Source: Paragonimus skrjabini miyazakii (lineage: Eukaryota > Platyhelminthes > Trematoda > Plagiorchiida > Troglotrematidae). From it: a stretch of 64,000 bases of DNA. Shown here in pieces: positions 46,868 to 60,649 of the stretch (position 1 is the first letter of the stretch; each line of letters begins with the position of its first letter). The notes below the pieces were generated by a model. That model worked only from the letters and a program-made list of their open reading frames with translations, searched no databases and was not told where the DNA came from. Position numbers and translations under genes: made by a program. The stretch lies in assembly GCA_014338405.1 (NCBI GenBank), contig JTDE01000234.1:148438-212437 (forward strand), given 5' to 3'.

Positions 46868-49800
46868 CTGTGCAAATTTAAATAATAATTGTTTTTAATA
46901 AAAATCTAGTAGGACCTTGTTGTAACCTCCAGTGAAACAGAGAACAAGACGAAGAAACAAAACACGATTCGTTAATACGAGTTTTATGTAGGATATCATT
47001 AATTTTAACACAAAGGGCCTGGCTTTTTGATCAGCAGATTGTGGTTCTTTCTTTTTTAGTTTATGGAGAAAGGATCAGTGGAGGGCTCAGTGAGTTGAAC
47101 GTAACAACTCGTACATCGCAGAGTATGAAATTTTTTATATTGTATGGTAACAACAGTGAAACGAATGTCTGCCTCAGTAGATGGTCATATGTCACCCAAA
47201 CTTGCAAGCATAACAAGTAAAGACGAACCACTGTTTTATGACGAAGCACCTTCTCGCATCGTGCAGTGATATGCACCAGAAACACTTCTTTTCTATGTTA
47301 TTACGGAATGTCATAGCAAAACTATCAATAGATTATTTCCATCTAATTATACGATGACAGTTACAATCATGGACATATGAGACAACAACGCATGCTACAC
47401 ACTTATCCTGCTTATATATATATACCTTAGTGTAGGAAACTATCTCGTCTTTGTGGTAAGTTCCCAAGTTACTAAAATTCCGGTCTACTTTTTATCTTAT
47501 TGAAATAAGCAATACTAATCTATCTCTTCAGAATGTAAGGATTACCAACTAGAAAGCGCAACGTAACTGTCATATTTCAATTTCAGTGTAGTTTATGGTC
47601 ATGTGAACTTCAAAACAGTTCAAGGAAAACTCAGATTAATCAGCCAGTCTTTCTTGCGACATCCAAACCGATTTACTTAATTGCGTAGGACTGCGTTTGT
47701 AATTCGAAGGTTATTAATTCTCACCCTAGTATGCAGTAGAAAATCTGTGGTGAAATATTAAGTTGTCTACAAAATTTGACGAACAAATGAATGGCAAGAA
47801 ATAGTGAACGGAAACGAAATCAAACTTACCAGGTAGCTGAAACGTCATTGGTAAAGGTACTCTGGGTTATGAACTTTTCAAAACTAACAACTATTTACAC
47901 AATCTCAAAACTTGACCATACGATTGTGTCGCTTTCTATACACAAAGGCAGCAAGTCAGCAAAGTGCATACACACTTTTAATTTGTATTTCCCGACCGTT
48001 CTTGGATTCGAGAACTTGATTTCTCTGAACACGATCGGTCTGTTTGTATGGTGTCTCTGCCAAAGTAGACACTCAAATTAAAAGCATTATAGGTTACTTC
48101 AAAATGGTGTACACTTTTCACGAGCGAAAATGATGGGGCTACTCCCTGTTATGTACTCTTGTAGTTTGTGGCTGCAACGTCAGAATATTTTCAGAGATTA
48201 TTAGTGTAAAAAGTAGACACATCATGTCAACAGAATATATTCGTCGCACAATATAAACTATGGATTCGTAGACGCAAATCATGATAGTCTTTACGATATA
48301 ATGAATTTACAGTTTCCTAGTAGTATCGAAGGTGGCAGTTGAAATTACTTTTTACATGTTAGTTTCCTATCAGACAGTGCCCATTCTCATTCAGAGATAT
48401 ATCTTATTCATCTCAGATGTAACACGCTTGAGCTTTGTTGAGACGCCTTCATTATTCAAACGCACACCACAGCTGTTTCACAACGCCCAGTTGGGAAAGA
48501 AGGCAAAAAGAAATCTAGACGTAACGGAACTGAGCGGTTTTGTATTCTTGATTTGACCGATCATTCCTAAATCAAAATGCCGTATTGTAGGACAAGACGC
48601 GTGACTCCTGTCCTATAAAAGAAAACCCGTCAAGTTCAAAGACTGATGTCTTTAACGTTCATCGAAAACCTTCCATGCAGAGTGTTTCGGATATCCATCT
48701 GATTTTGTGAGACATCAGTTTTTCATCTGCAGATGAAATAAATTAAGGCCTATATGTGTTTCCGAAAGTCCTATCACGTAGACATCCATTTATTTAGACT
48801 GCTGTCCAACTCTGTGGGTCCTGTCCTCATAATGCACTTGTAGTGTAACAAACGTGGGCTCGCTTTCAACCTTTCTTCTGATTTCCAACGACGACACTTA
48901 TATAAACTTAAGCCAACACATCTCAAGTACACCAGAATTGCGTTATTTGAGTGTGTATAACGGAGTTTTATCACTGGAGCGGTTAACGAAATGGAAAATT
49001 GATTAACCTACTTAAGTTAAAGGCACAATGGCCGCAACTGTCTGGCCAATTTTGGTTAAACTGGGGATATCTTAATAAAATGTACCGTAGAAAATAAAAA
49101 AATATGAAACCATGAGGACAAGCAAGGAAAGTTATTAGGAATTCGTAAACAACAGATCGTCGTATATTCATTTATTGTCAACCTGTTGACTGCTTATAAG
49201 ACTTTAATGTTTACCACTGCCTAAACGAAAATTTGAACTTCTGCCCAAAAAGCGCTTTAGGAGATCGAAGCAGTCGTCCAAGAAACGTTTGTTTGAATGG
49301 CTCGATTTTACACAGATTATGTCGTCAGAATCCATGGTAAATTAGTCTGTTTTTTGTCTAAGGCGCGCATAATAGGAAGTCAGTGGCTCTAGAACGAAGT
49401 ATATAAATAACAGAGGATGCAATACCGTTGAGAAACTACAAAACAGTCCATTGGCAAAGAATATTACGACATACTAAAGCAAAATGTTTGCAAAAAGCAG
49501 ACAGTATTCATTCGGGTTGTTTACCGTTCCAGTGTTTCACAGAAAGCTTTATTTCATTGTATTGTCACCGACTGCTTCCACGTGAGCCTTAGTCAGTTAG
49601 GGTAAATAGAGACTCAATCTTTTACCGTTGTCACTCACTTATCATAAGCTTTCGATGATCATCCGTATCGACTTTTATCACGAAAATAAAATCGCAAAGC
49701 GGCTCACTCTCCCGATATCTGGAGTTATCATATATAATACAAATCACAGAGTTACCGTGTTCTCCGGTAATTGGATAGTGATTACCAGTCAAAAACAACT

Positions 49801-50424
49801 TAGTAACCCCTTTTGGAGCTCTATCTGCGCTGTGCTGGGCTCAGTGAACTAGTTGAGCTTCGTCTCAATTTATTATGCAACTTTCTCAATGGCTTATTGA
49901 GAACAAACGACTTTCAAAATACTATCAACTAGCATCGTTTTTACTGGCCAACTTCATTCTGCAAAGTAACGGAATAAAATAATCCGCAAAATTTACGTTT
50001 TTCTATAGCTAAGTAGCTGAGTGCAGTATACAGCTAATAGCACCAAAAAACAGTATACCTTGTGAATTCACTTTACTTACTGTTCTCAACGGCTAACATG
50101 ATATTAGTGGTATTATTCGTAAGTTTTATAATAAGAAGTGAAGATCACGCCGATTGGTTAACTGAGAAAGACTCACGGCTACGCTCAGTTTGAGCACAAA
50201 TGACACTAGATGATGTGTTTATTGCGTGGCATCTTTTCTGGACGGTTGGTCAGTAGCGTTTAATTATGCTTCAGAATGTTCCAGACGTATGATTTCATTC
50301 GCTCTGGGTTTGATGAATCGCTGGAGGCATTTCCGTGTGTGGTCGGTGAATGCCGTGTGACATAGGTTTCTATTACCCATTCTGCATCAGTTTACCACAA
50401 TTTGCGTCAGTGCACCTGACAACC
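46868..50424. other. Probable intron sequence upstream of the FHL-like exons, nothing recognised
   Basis: I searched the plus strand for the complement of WHxxCFxC and found no further LIM half-domain. A short (TA)n run lies at about 47415. Only short unassigned frames are present. Confidence 0.35.
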
Positions 50425-50820
50425 TGTGTGATCCCAGCGTTTCAGTCCAACCAGACTCCTTCGAAAAGAAGCATTAAAGTCTAGTTTATTTTTTGCTAGA
50501 GTACGGCGGTAATGCATATCATTGCCACGGCCGGAACTAGTACTCTAGACAGACTTTTATTAAGCATCTGTCGTTAACCCCACACTCAGCATCACCGAAT
50601 TATTATTTGCAAAAGTTCTACTCACATTTGCTTTTGATTTATGTGCAGACTGTCATATTGTTCCGGCAGAGTGCACATTAACTTACGGGCGAGTGTAACC
50701 GAAGGTTTGCACAAGGACAACATGGCCGCCTCACGAAATCATGGTCGGAGTTCTAACTCCGGCCGTGGCAAACAAACGCACTACTGAAGCGCTCTATCAG
50801 TAGTACAATTCAAGAGGGAT
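50425..50820. repeat. Decayed tRNA-headed repeat remnants in opposite orientations
   Basis: From about 50425 to 50650 the sequence resembles a minus-oriented copy: CCTTCGAAAAGAAGCATTA, GCATATCATTGCCACGGCCGG and CACCGAATTATTATTTGC match the arm, tRNA-like and head parts. From about 50705 to 50820 a plus-oriented tRNA-like half follows (CCGCCTCACGAAATCATGG and GGAGTTCTAACTCCGG). Together they look like an old inverted pair. Confidence 0.6.
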
Positions 50821-52726
50821 TGCTTGAAGGCATGGTTGCTTGTTGAGATGTTTTTTTAAAAAAAATCAAGTCGTGGAGGTATGGTTGACGGTTTATCACA
50901 ACTGGTTCGAAAAGAAAGTAAAGTAGTTTTCTGTTTTATGCTAGCTCCGTTGTCTACTCGGTGCTCAGTACGAAGCAATCTTTGTCATTGTTGATGGACA
51001 GCTTGCATCGGATTATTTCCTACAATTAGTATCAAACATTTTCGCCCAGTTTCATTCAGAGTTTTTGGAAAGTCGATTCACGGGAAAACTCAAGCGTAAG
51101 ACATGGATTGTAATCAATTGGATTACTAATGCTTTTGCCTTTCCACTTCCTTGCAAGTTGTCAGCGATTGATAGGCAGTTCAGGCTGCTCAGGAATACTG
51201 CTCATACAAAAGTAACGCGTTTAACAGTAGTGGCAGAATGTACCTAGAATTTTGTAACGAGCTACACACTCAATTTTGAATAATCGAATAGTCACTCGGC
51301 CGACTTAGCACTTGGAATCAAGTTATTTAATCTGATGAATCAGGTTTGTGAGATGTATACTACTTTACTCGCACTTTTCAGTTATCATATAACAACTACA
51401 GCAGTTTACGGTCATACTTATACGTACAACATATAACGTCAGATACCGAAAGTCTTAGTATATTATCAGCCCACCTTGGTGTCAGTTTATTTTGATTGTT
51501 GGATGTATGATTGTTGTTCGACAATCTACCTTTCAATTTATTGAAATGTTTTTACTTTGAAAGGACAACCACTGCATGAAACCTGTTGATTTTCCACTTC
51601 CTGTAAAAAGAGGACGAACATCTATTTCCTTTGTTCTCACAAGTAGTTAGAGGTCACTCTGCGTAAGTACAGGATATGGTCACTGCATGCTAACGAAGCA
51701 TATACCAAATTCAGAAAGTTAGCTGATTGTATCCGGAATACAAGCTCTTACTAGTTCACATCATTTGTTCGTGTGATTTATCACTGGGAGTTCAGTCGCA
51801 ATGAGTAGAATTTTATTTTGTTGTTCTAGCGCTTTTGTTGTGAAATTAGTTCTCCCGTTTTACGTGATGCCAACGACAACTAGCATGTAACAAAATCTGT
51901 TATAACAGTCGATTGATTTTCATCTATTTCATTATTTTTGATAGTACGGAAATTTTACATCAAAAATGCAATGTGATGGCTCATATTATTACTCTACAGT
52001 TATCGAAATATACTTCTACATTTTTAACTCGGCTCAAGCCTAAACATTTAGTTGTATACATCTGGTCTAACCTTTTCTATGCCTCTTCATATGGTAAAAA
52101 GGTTTACACAAAGTCATTCCTCTTAGTTTTCAGTTACCTGCGGAACTAGATCAATAAAACTAGGTTGAATAACAATGAATCAAGTCGTTTACTGAAGTGT
52201 TGGTAATGTTTATAATAATTGGTTGGTCATCATTGGTTGATTCGGACTCAGTGATTTGAGTGTTCCCACACTACGAAGGACGTGGGTTTAGAAGAAGTCA
52301 AAAAGTCATCTTTCGATGTGCATTAAATATATTATTGATACTATCAACCTAGGGAAATTACTTGTGTCATCCATTTATTAAAAATATATGGACAGTAAAC
52401 TTAAGACAAGTTTTTTAATGCACAACGATACTGTCACGGGAAATATGACCAAACAAATTCCACGACTCCATTTCTTTCTATAGTTGTGAAGTATACTCCG
52501 ATATAAGTGGAAAACATTTAGTCTACGACAGTCTTCACTGGATCGATGAATTGGTTCGAATCAAACGTTCGCTAGTATTTATGATTAACTGACTTTGAGG
52601 AAAGAGTGTTGTGAAAGCAATCAAACATTTGGATAGTTTACGGTAAGGAAAGTTATCGGCAAAGTGTGCTTAGTACAAATGCGTGTTGACTAAATGCGTG
52701 GAACTAGAAATGTTTATTGCATATAA
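50821..52726. other. Non-coding stretch, nothing recognised
   Basis: AT-rich with short frames. No exon-like or repeat signal was found. Confidence 0.3.
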
Positions 52727-52823
52727 CCTCCACTTCGATATTGCTATTCACGTTTTCCCGCTGTGCTGGATGCAAATTTGCATGAATCCGTGAAATTGCC
52801 TTTCAAACTATTAACACTTTATC
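52727..52823 (+). repeat. 97-bp direct duplicate, left flank of the gap
   Basis: It starts CCTCCACTTCGATATTGC and runs exactly to the first N. It matches 52924-53020 with two substitutions (GTTTTCCC versus GTTCTCCC, and CAAACTA versus CAACCTA). Confidence 0.97.
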
Positions 52824-52923
52824 NNNNNNNNNNNNNNNNNNNNNNNNNNNNNNNNNNNNNNNNNNNNNNNNNNNNNNNNNNNNNNNNNNNNNNNNNNNNN
52901 NNNNNNNNNNNNNNNNNNNNNNN
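52824..52923. other. Assembly gap of 100 N
   Basis: A placeholder-length gap bounded precisely by two 97-bp near-identical sequences. This is expected where two overlapping contig ends were not merged or where a tandem repeat was not resolved. Confidence 0.99.
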
Positions 52924-53020
52924 CCTCCACTTCGATATTGCTATTCACGTTCTCCCGCTGTGCTGGATGCAAATTTGCATGAATCCGTGAAATTGCCTTT
53001 CAACCTATTAACACTTTATC
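52924..53020 (+). repeat. 97-bp direct duplicate, right flank of the gap
   Basis: It begins at the first base after the gap and is 95 of 97 identical to 52727-52823. The two differences could be allelic or between repeat units. Confidence 0.97.
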
Positions 53021-54337
53021 TTACTAGTGCGGATTTAAATTACAAAATTGTTTTATGCACCAATGTTTATCACAGTAGCTCTTCGTGCTTTAATATGATC
53101 GTCTGAACAAGTTCAGATGATTACCAGTTGGGTTGCCTCTTACTGTGTCATTCTTGTATTTATCTGCTTTGTAGGTTTTTGCTTTTCACCGAATAAGCAT
53201 CATATTCTATTTCCCCGCTCTCTAATTCCCTGCTAATAAACAGGATGTGCGAAGTGAAAGTGCAAATCACAGCGTATGACTAACAAATGACCTACTGAAA
53301 CTGCCCGTTACCGGTTATTATATTTACTTGTCTATGTGTACTTTTAATAATCAGCATTTCAATCTTTAACTCGTTAAAAAAACTTTTCTTAAAAACTCTC
53401 AAATTGGTAGGTGTGTAGGCGAATCGACAGGAGTAGGAAAATTACGGAAAATTTTAACACAAAAACATTTTGTTAAGGGTATCTATCCAGAGATACATTA
53501 AGGAATGCTCACTTTTGTCTAAAATTTTCTCTAGTTCAGCTGTGGGCTAGGTTGCTCGCCTTCTAGTGATTAGCGTTTGTCTGATGATATCATTCACGTT
53601 GCACTCTCGTAAAAAACAATTTCAGTTTAAGCATGGGCAATACGCCGAGACATTGATAATCTAGATTGCCTCAGGTTCACCCTTTTTTCAACAAAGGATA
53701 CAGTGCCCTCAACAAGAACGCTGCAAAAATAACAAGTATACGTTAGTTATTTTTGGTTTATACTTGGAGCCGAGTGTTCCACCCGTGTCGTGTGAGGATG
53801 GCTGGATTCTCGAGTACATGCTGCGCAGTTAGATTATAAGTAATTTCACATCAAACGTGAGATTACTCTTGAGCAGTAAAAAGTATGTGAGCGTGACTCA
53901 CAGATATAACTCTCAACAACACTAAACTATAGAAAGTCCTCCCAGTAGGTCGCAGCAAGTGGAATAATGCTGAGATGCAAACCAGTATAAGAGCGAGTCG
54001 TGCAAAATGCCAGAAAATGGTGTAGTAGCCGGAGGTTATGCGACATGGGACAAGGCTAACATATTCCTTTTGTGATACAGCTCCTCTACAACTGACTTTT
54101 ACTGCCAAAACGTGAGCTACAAAACGTTTGTAAGGTAATGACCACCCCAGTTGTATCATGCGACAGAGGGACAGTGTTACCATTACGCTGAAAAGTAATC
54201 TCAAAGATATTCCAAGTAGTCGATAAAATTATGACTGTATTTATTCGAAATAAACTTCGATGGCTCTGCCGATTTCATGTCACAAAAAACACTATTTAGT
54301 GTTATGAGTCAGTATTTCCGATCAATTGGATCTTCAG
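53021..54337. other. Non-coding stretch, nothing recognised
   Basis: A 113-codon minus frame at 53863-54204 lacks family motifs. No repeats were recognised. Confidence 0.3.
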
Positions 54338-54487
54338 AGTAATTTTCGCGTCAAGTTAGAAGATAGGTCAGCTTATGGTGGCTACCTGGAGAGATTGTTT
54401 AACGTTAGTTTCTTTGACATGTTTCGGAGTGGTACTATTTGTAATTTTCTCCAAATGCTAGACCACGTCGCGATGTACACTATTCAG
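54338..54487 (+). CDS. Candidate internal exon, unknown protein
   Basis: The segment lies between an acceptor TTGGATCTTCAG and a donor ATTCAG/GTAACG, and is 150 bases (50 codons, phase 0 at both ends). It encodes SNFRVKLEDRSAYGGYLERL followed by FNVSFFDMFRSGTICNFLQM and LDHVAMYTIQ. The even phase, good borders and mixed hydrophobic pattern suggest a real exon. I do not recognise the family. It is on the strand opposite to the FHL-like gene. Confidence 0.4.
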
Positions 54488-54962
54488 GTAACGTTTTTGC
54501 CGTATCGGAGACCTTCGAAAGTTTTATCAAACAAAAATCAAATTTAACTTTTTGTAAGCTTCACTGAAGGTAGGTTTAAGGGCCTATGACTAAAAGAAGC
54601 ATGATTATTTGCAAACTGGGAATTCCATAAAGGGACGCACACACCACAAGTCACATCGTCGTTCATGATTTTAATCAGTGTTCTCATGTCACTGAAATTG
54701 AAGTATGCTGAAACCATATTACTCAGCAGGTGACAAGAAACACTGTGATCCCAACAGTAGTGCCAACCTGTGATTTTTGACGGTATAGGTATGAATATTG
54801 TCAGTTCAATTTACTCATAGCTGTAACGCAGCAGGCCATATTGTTATTATGTCTATTTGTGCTGGTTTAACAAGATATGTTTATTGGAGCAGCAACCATA
54901 TAGCGACGCACGATAATGCATTACGCGAACTGATTCCGCTTGTGACAACTGGTTGGGGGGGG

Positions 54963-55091
54963 AGAACAAAAACATAACGCACCAGTCAGTCTGTCCTGAC
55001 CCACATTTCGGACAAACTCGACTGACGCTTTCGTTTACACCAACGCCCGGATTTGCGCAATGCACACATTCGTTCTTTTTATATTTTGAGC
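54963..55091 (-). CDS. Candidate exon with a zinc-ribbon-like motif
   Basis: On the minus strand, after a possible acceptor (ATTACTCTGAG), the frame gives SKYKKNECVHCANPGVGV, then NESVSRVCPKCGSGQTDW, ending near a possible donor (ACTG/GTGCGT). Two C-x2-C pairs 15 residues apart form a rubredoxin/zinc-ribbon-like knuckle such as occurs in double zinc ribbon proteins. It is not a LIM domain, so I do not attach it to the FHL-like gene despite the shared strand. Splice borders are only fair. Confidence 0.3.
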
Positions 55092-58000
55092 TCAGAGTAA
55101 TTTGAAAAAGGCAAGCGTTCAGCGAAATGTCCCTTACTGTTCAATATTATCAAACAGGTTAACTAGCCATTTTAACGTGTGTTAAAGCCAACTATGTATA
55201 TCTATACGTATATATCAAATCAAAACAATATAGTTATTTGGAAAAACCACGCACAGTAAAATGACTGTTATACTGTCCATTGAATGATGTACTAGTCCAG
55301 TGTCTAGGCAATTATTTTAATGTCCGTGGAAGCAAAAAAGCAAAAAATCAGGTTGATAAAATGCAGTTAAATTATGCTTTTATTTAAGTATACTGAGAGC
55401 AACAATAGTATATATAGCAGTTGGAACTGGGATGTAAAATGATACGATGTTTCTTGCATTTTTTCGATTGATGAAGTCCATGTTAGACGTTGTTGAAATA
55501 AATCCCAGTAATCCACTCACAACATGCAGCCTAGGTTGACGAACACGAACCTGTCTGTTATTTCAGCTTAGTGGATAGAACGCAAGTGGTGTTTCATTTG
55601 GGGAAAATGGTATAAAATGTGGTTACTTATAATACAATGGATATATTACCGTTCTTCAAGTGAATACTCCAGTTGTAAACCTTCCCCATTTCCAACTCAA
55701 ATCTGGCCGTTCTGTCTTTTCCACCAAATATCAGCCGCCAACTCTATCAATAGCCGTAGAGTAGTAACTGTGTGATGCACACTAATAGGAAGGGCAAAAA
55801 ATCCGTGCAAACTAGAAACAGTACAACCCACGCAACGTTTTCTTGCCTGAGACGTAAATGACGCTGGGTTTTGAATTTTTAATTAATCAGATGACACTTT
55901 TTGTTCAATTGTTGCGAACGAACAGTTAAATTCCGAAGCAGAAATCTCTGCATTAAAGTGAAATTTTGTTCATACAGCGGAAGCCACGAACTGATGGTGT
56001 AAACTTGGCCATTCATTTGACTGTCACTTTCAACCAGTTTTCCACTATCGCCTTTGAGTAATTATAGCCACGATGTCAGTCATATGTTCCTGTACATTCA
56101 CGGGCTATTCCTCTGTGACGCACGAACAACCACACACTGTATAGGACAGTAACACTACAATTTATGCTACTACGACGTTGATGCCATTTTCGAGATAATA
56201 ACTTATCGGTGCTTTCATATATTGCTGATAGTAACATAACAGTTAGGGTATTTTTTTCAAACGGAGTAGAGTGCGATGTTATTGTAGAACTTGGAGATAA
56301 CCATAACGGGTTCTTTTTCTGTCTCTGTTAATGGAGTGAGAAGGAAAATGTCGACGCTTATACCTTTTTTATCGGTATGTTTTTTTATTTTAAAGGTTTC
56401 TCGGTAAGCGATGGGTACTACCTGCAGTATGTGGCAGCCTCGTTCATTTTTGAGTGATTTAACAAGTTCATATACGAGAACAAAAATGGAGACATTTCTT
56501 ATTTTTTCCTACGTCGACATCCATACTATCGTGGTATCGCAAATGAAATCGAATTATATTTAACACCAAATGATCGTGATCAACAGCTGAAGGGCTCATG
56601 TGGAAGTTTGCGATCGCGTTCAGGGATTTTCAGTTGCTCTTAAATTAACCTAAATATAGACAAGTGCGGTGTTTCGGCTAGTATAATCTCATAGATACTT
56701 CATCCCGTTTTTGTTAAAACCAATTCTGGGATCAGACGGCGTATTCAGTTTCGGAGTGAGTAAAAAATTTGATGGACAACGAAAATCTACGAGATGTCCT
56801 ACCGAGCAAAAGGGTGATTAGTATGTTTCAGACCACCAATTAAGGGATATTGTAAAACTGTTACTATTCCAGGAAATATCTCCGTACTTATCACTATGGC
56901 TTTTCTATGCCCCGTAGTCTTCATGCTACGTGGTGTGTTCCAACTTCTTTACATTCCGTAGACGGGATACATACACCAGTCATATTGCTCTGCGGCAGTT
57001 TACTTGGATTGGAAGATCACCTAATGTAAACATATCAAACATCTTCATTATAAAATAGACAGGTGAAGAGGGGTTTGGGAAAACAAACATCTGATTTGCG
57101 GAAAGCATATGCTTGCGTTTTTTCTATATAAAATTCAGGGTATCACAATTTTCTACCAGTCACTGGTCAGCATATGGCTCTTATTGTTATGCCATTGGTC
57201 GGGATGCAGTGAATTTATCTCTGGGTGCAGCAGCCAGATTCAGTTTGACAAATTATGGTGATAGAAGTACAATCTTGTACCTGGGTCAAGTAGTAATTTG
57301 CAGTCCCGGTAGACTGTTTTGTTCCTGCTGCAAATGACATTCTGCTGTCAGTATTTAAAGAAAAGGATGTAAAAATGAAAAACCCTTTGACATTTCCATT
57401 AAAACCAGTATAACAAAATTTCCATCTTGAGTGAGGTATTTTATGGTTATCATACCTGAGTGGCATTAACATCAACACAACTCTTGTAGTAAGTGAGGTT
57501 TTTTGAACCTTTCATACAGACTGACAAAATTTTGTAGCTGACCCCTAAACCGCTGGAGGAGTGATAAATGTGAATTCTTATCATGTGAAAAGAGTACCGG
57601 TTGAAAAAATTTCAAGATGTAAATAACAGATTGGAGGGACTTACTTCACTGCTGGGTCTTTCACTTCAAGGCATTGTAAAATCTATGGCAACAGTACCTC
57701 TACTAGATTCAAAATCATAGTAGTGGAAACTGTTGTCCAGGTCTTATGGCTAAACACATGATTTCTATCACGGTACCATAAAACGCAAAACCCATGTTCG
57801 GATTTCTGAGGCTAGTACAATCTCTAGTGATGAAGATTGAGGCAGCTAAAAGCATAAAGTCACATATACAATGGAACAATTAAGGCAGTGTTATTGTAAA
57901 TTTTACAAAATGTTAATTTATTTCAAGTACCAATGTCTACTACAGGTTGCACACCATGGGCTGTTCCAGTAGATAAAAATACAATACTGCGTTTGGTTTT

Positions 58001-60311
58001 TGTTAACGAAGCGTAAGAAGTTGAACTGTATAAATCCTGAGAGTATGTTGATTTGTAGAGTTAAAACCGTCACTTGGTAACTCAGACCATCAATTACCAC
58101 ACGGCTACACTAGAAAGAGATGTGGAGATAGTTACTGGTTTATTAGGCACTACTGGTCATGTGTGTGGGCCTCGTGATCTAACATGTTCCAAGCTGCGGA
58201 AGACATTAAAGATAGCAGTTAACCGGGTTCATTATGGCAAATGTCACCGTCCTATTTCTGTAAACAAAAGATAAGTAATGAAGTAAATAAGTGTAATCGC
58301 GCAGTTTCATCAATGCAACTGTATCTTCACCTGACACCCAGCTGGTTGTTTGTGGCCAGGTAATAATTATCGGATGTCGGCGTGTAAACAAAATCGTCAT
58401 AAAATTAGATTTTTAGAAAGTAAGTATACTCGGTTTTTTCGTCTTTGCATTATCACTAAGGTATGCTTTGCATTTTATCTATGTATTTTGCGTACACGTT
58501 CTAGTATGGGGTTGGTAGACATTATATTATCAATACCAACCGGCATTGTACAGTTTCTACTATTGAGTCAGTCAGTGATATTGTAATTAAAGGAACTGGT
58601 TAACGGTATTACATTGAAAATATGAAACTCGCAATTATATCCTTTACTTCCCACACAAAATTTGCTTAATAACGTTTTGATGGTGCACATTTTATTAAGA
58701 CCAAAATAATGTAGATGTAAGACGTCATCAGTATGTATTTTGAACGAAAATAACAAAGCATACATGTTAAACTATGAAACAACTTGGTTGGTTTGTGGTT
58801 ACGCAATAAGCATGACATCTCGTAATTAGGCGATATCAAAAAATGAACCAGAAAACGAATAAACATCTGAATTTACAACGGAGAAAAGTGATATTGCAAC
58901 AGCGGTTTTGAACCCATCTTTATAAGATTATTAGCAGGACAAGACAGCATACCTAAAGTAGTTCGCGTACATGTGCACGGATGCATCCAACAAGTTAAAG
59001 CTGCTTGCAGTGAAGCCTATCTTGCCTAATAAATGCGTTATCGATTTACTCCCGCAACCGGACATACTGACCAAACAATATACTGTCGATCTTGAGATCT
59101 ACTTCTGTAACGCTTGGAGCTGTTTTATTGAATATTCTGAAACTTCCGTCGATGAGTGTGAAGTGGGTTTTGTGATGGTGACGACCCTTTGTTTTGGTGA
59201 CACTGGTACCGATTAGGAAAGTAAAATGAGATATGCAAGCATTACAAAATTACATTCCTCATCCGGTGAAAGTTAGTGAGTCAAATTAATCGTCCAGTTT
59301 GAACAACTCCTGAAATACATAACCATTGGGATAATTTTTGAGGGTACCATATATTTTACCTAGTCTTTGAGAATTAATTGTCGCTATTTGGTTGCATTAC
59401 TTACGAGGTGATCGACTAAAGGTTTGTCACCAACGGTGAAACCATTTCGCTGATAATATAACATATGCGTGGTTTACGTAAAACTTCAAGTAATGTACAA
59501 CAGAATACTTTACAACGGCGATACTCAACGGGAGTAGCAAATATCTGGATAAACGAACATTTTCAGCCCACAGAGTCTATGATTCCTTCACACTCATCTG
59601 ATAAACTGTATCAGCCATTATTCGGGTTCAGTTTGTACGTTCCTCTTTTTGTTACCCTACGTAACAGCAAAAGCCTATTACACGTACACTTGACCCATGA
59701 CGCAGTACAATTTGATTAGATTGGTTGTTTATGGTTAGCCTGTTTTGCATATCATTTAGCCTGTAAATTGTTCAGTTGACCTGACGAAACTTTTGCATTG
59801 GGAATAAAACGTTAGTAACAAATGACCTATTTGCTTGCCTATAAGTTGTTCAGAATTTGCAACCTTTCACCTAATCTCGAGCATATTTCACTTAATCATA
59901 TACCTATTGTTCGTACATATTCAAATGTCAGGTTAGTTCAAACAAACCTACTGATGTTGCGACCAAGTGAAAACGGAAAACGAGGGAAGCTTTGAAATAA
60001 CGTTTTCGTATACAAATATGACAACTTGAAGCATAATTTATTTTCTTCCAGCTTATAATAGTTTAATTATAATTAATTGTTTCATTCAGTCGCTCGAATG
60101 TGACCGAACGAATCCGTTCAGTGTGATATATACGCGCGTCGCAACGCGTACGTTCGCACTTAGAATCAGATTAGAGAATGTAAATTTTTGGATTCTGTGC
60201 GCCACATCTTTATCAATTCAACGGTATGTACGTAACAATTGTTTCGCTCCAGCTTGCGGTTATTAACACGCATTGGGTTCAAAGAGGTAATAATCATAAA
60301 GATATGAGCAG
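55092..60311. other. Long non-coding stretch, nothing recognised
   Basis: Many frames of 60-87 codons occur on both strands without motifs, and the sequence is strongly AT-rich in parts. No repeat family member was found. Confidence 0.3.
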
Positions 60312-60649
60312 TAATGAGTAGTAGAAGATTGTTGGTTTAATATAAATTAGAGATCACTCACAATCAATCGCACCTGTCGCACTCCCATAGAATCTCCAGT
60401 CAGTCCGTTTCGAAAGGAAGCATAGGATTTGATTTTTGCTCTTGTTGGAGGTCGTCTGTTAAATTTGTGGTAGAGACACAATGAGTGTCCTGCTAAATGT
60501 CCAACTCTGACAAGAGCCTAACTCAAGCCTAGCGCTTCATTACAAAAGAGGCCGACTGGAATGCATTTGGAAATGCGACAGCTGCCATCACTTGTGGATG
60601 ATGTTTAATTCGTATAAAAAACTAAATCACCTGCTTCTCATCTGTAATC
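60312..60649. repeat. Inverted-arm repeat lacking the tRNA-like centre
   Basis: The left arm (about 60312-60450) contains TCACTCACAATCAATCGCAC and CTCCAGTCAGTCCGTTTCGA. The right arm (about 60510-60649) is its diverged complement, with AGAGGCCGACTGGAATGC and AATGCGACAGCTGCCATCAC. Only about 60 unrelated bases separate the arms, so the central promoter part seen at 3154-3376 has been lost. Confidence 0.75.
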
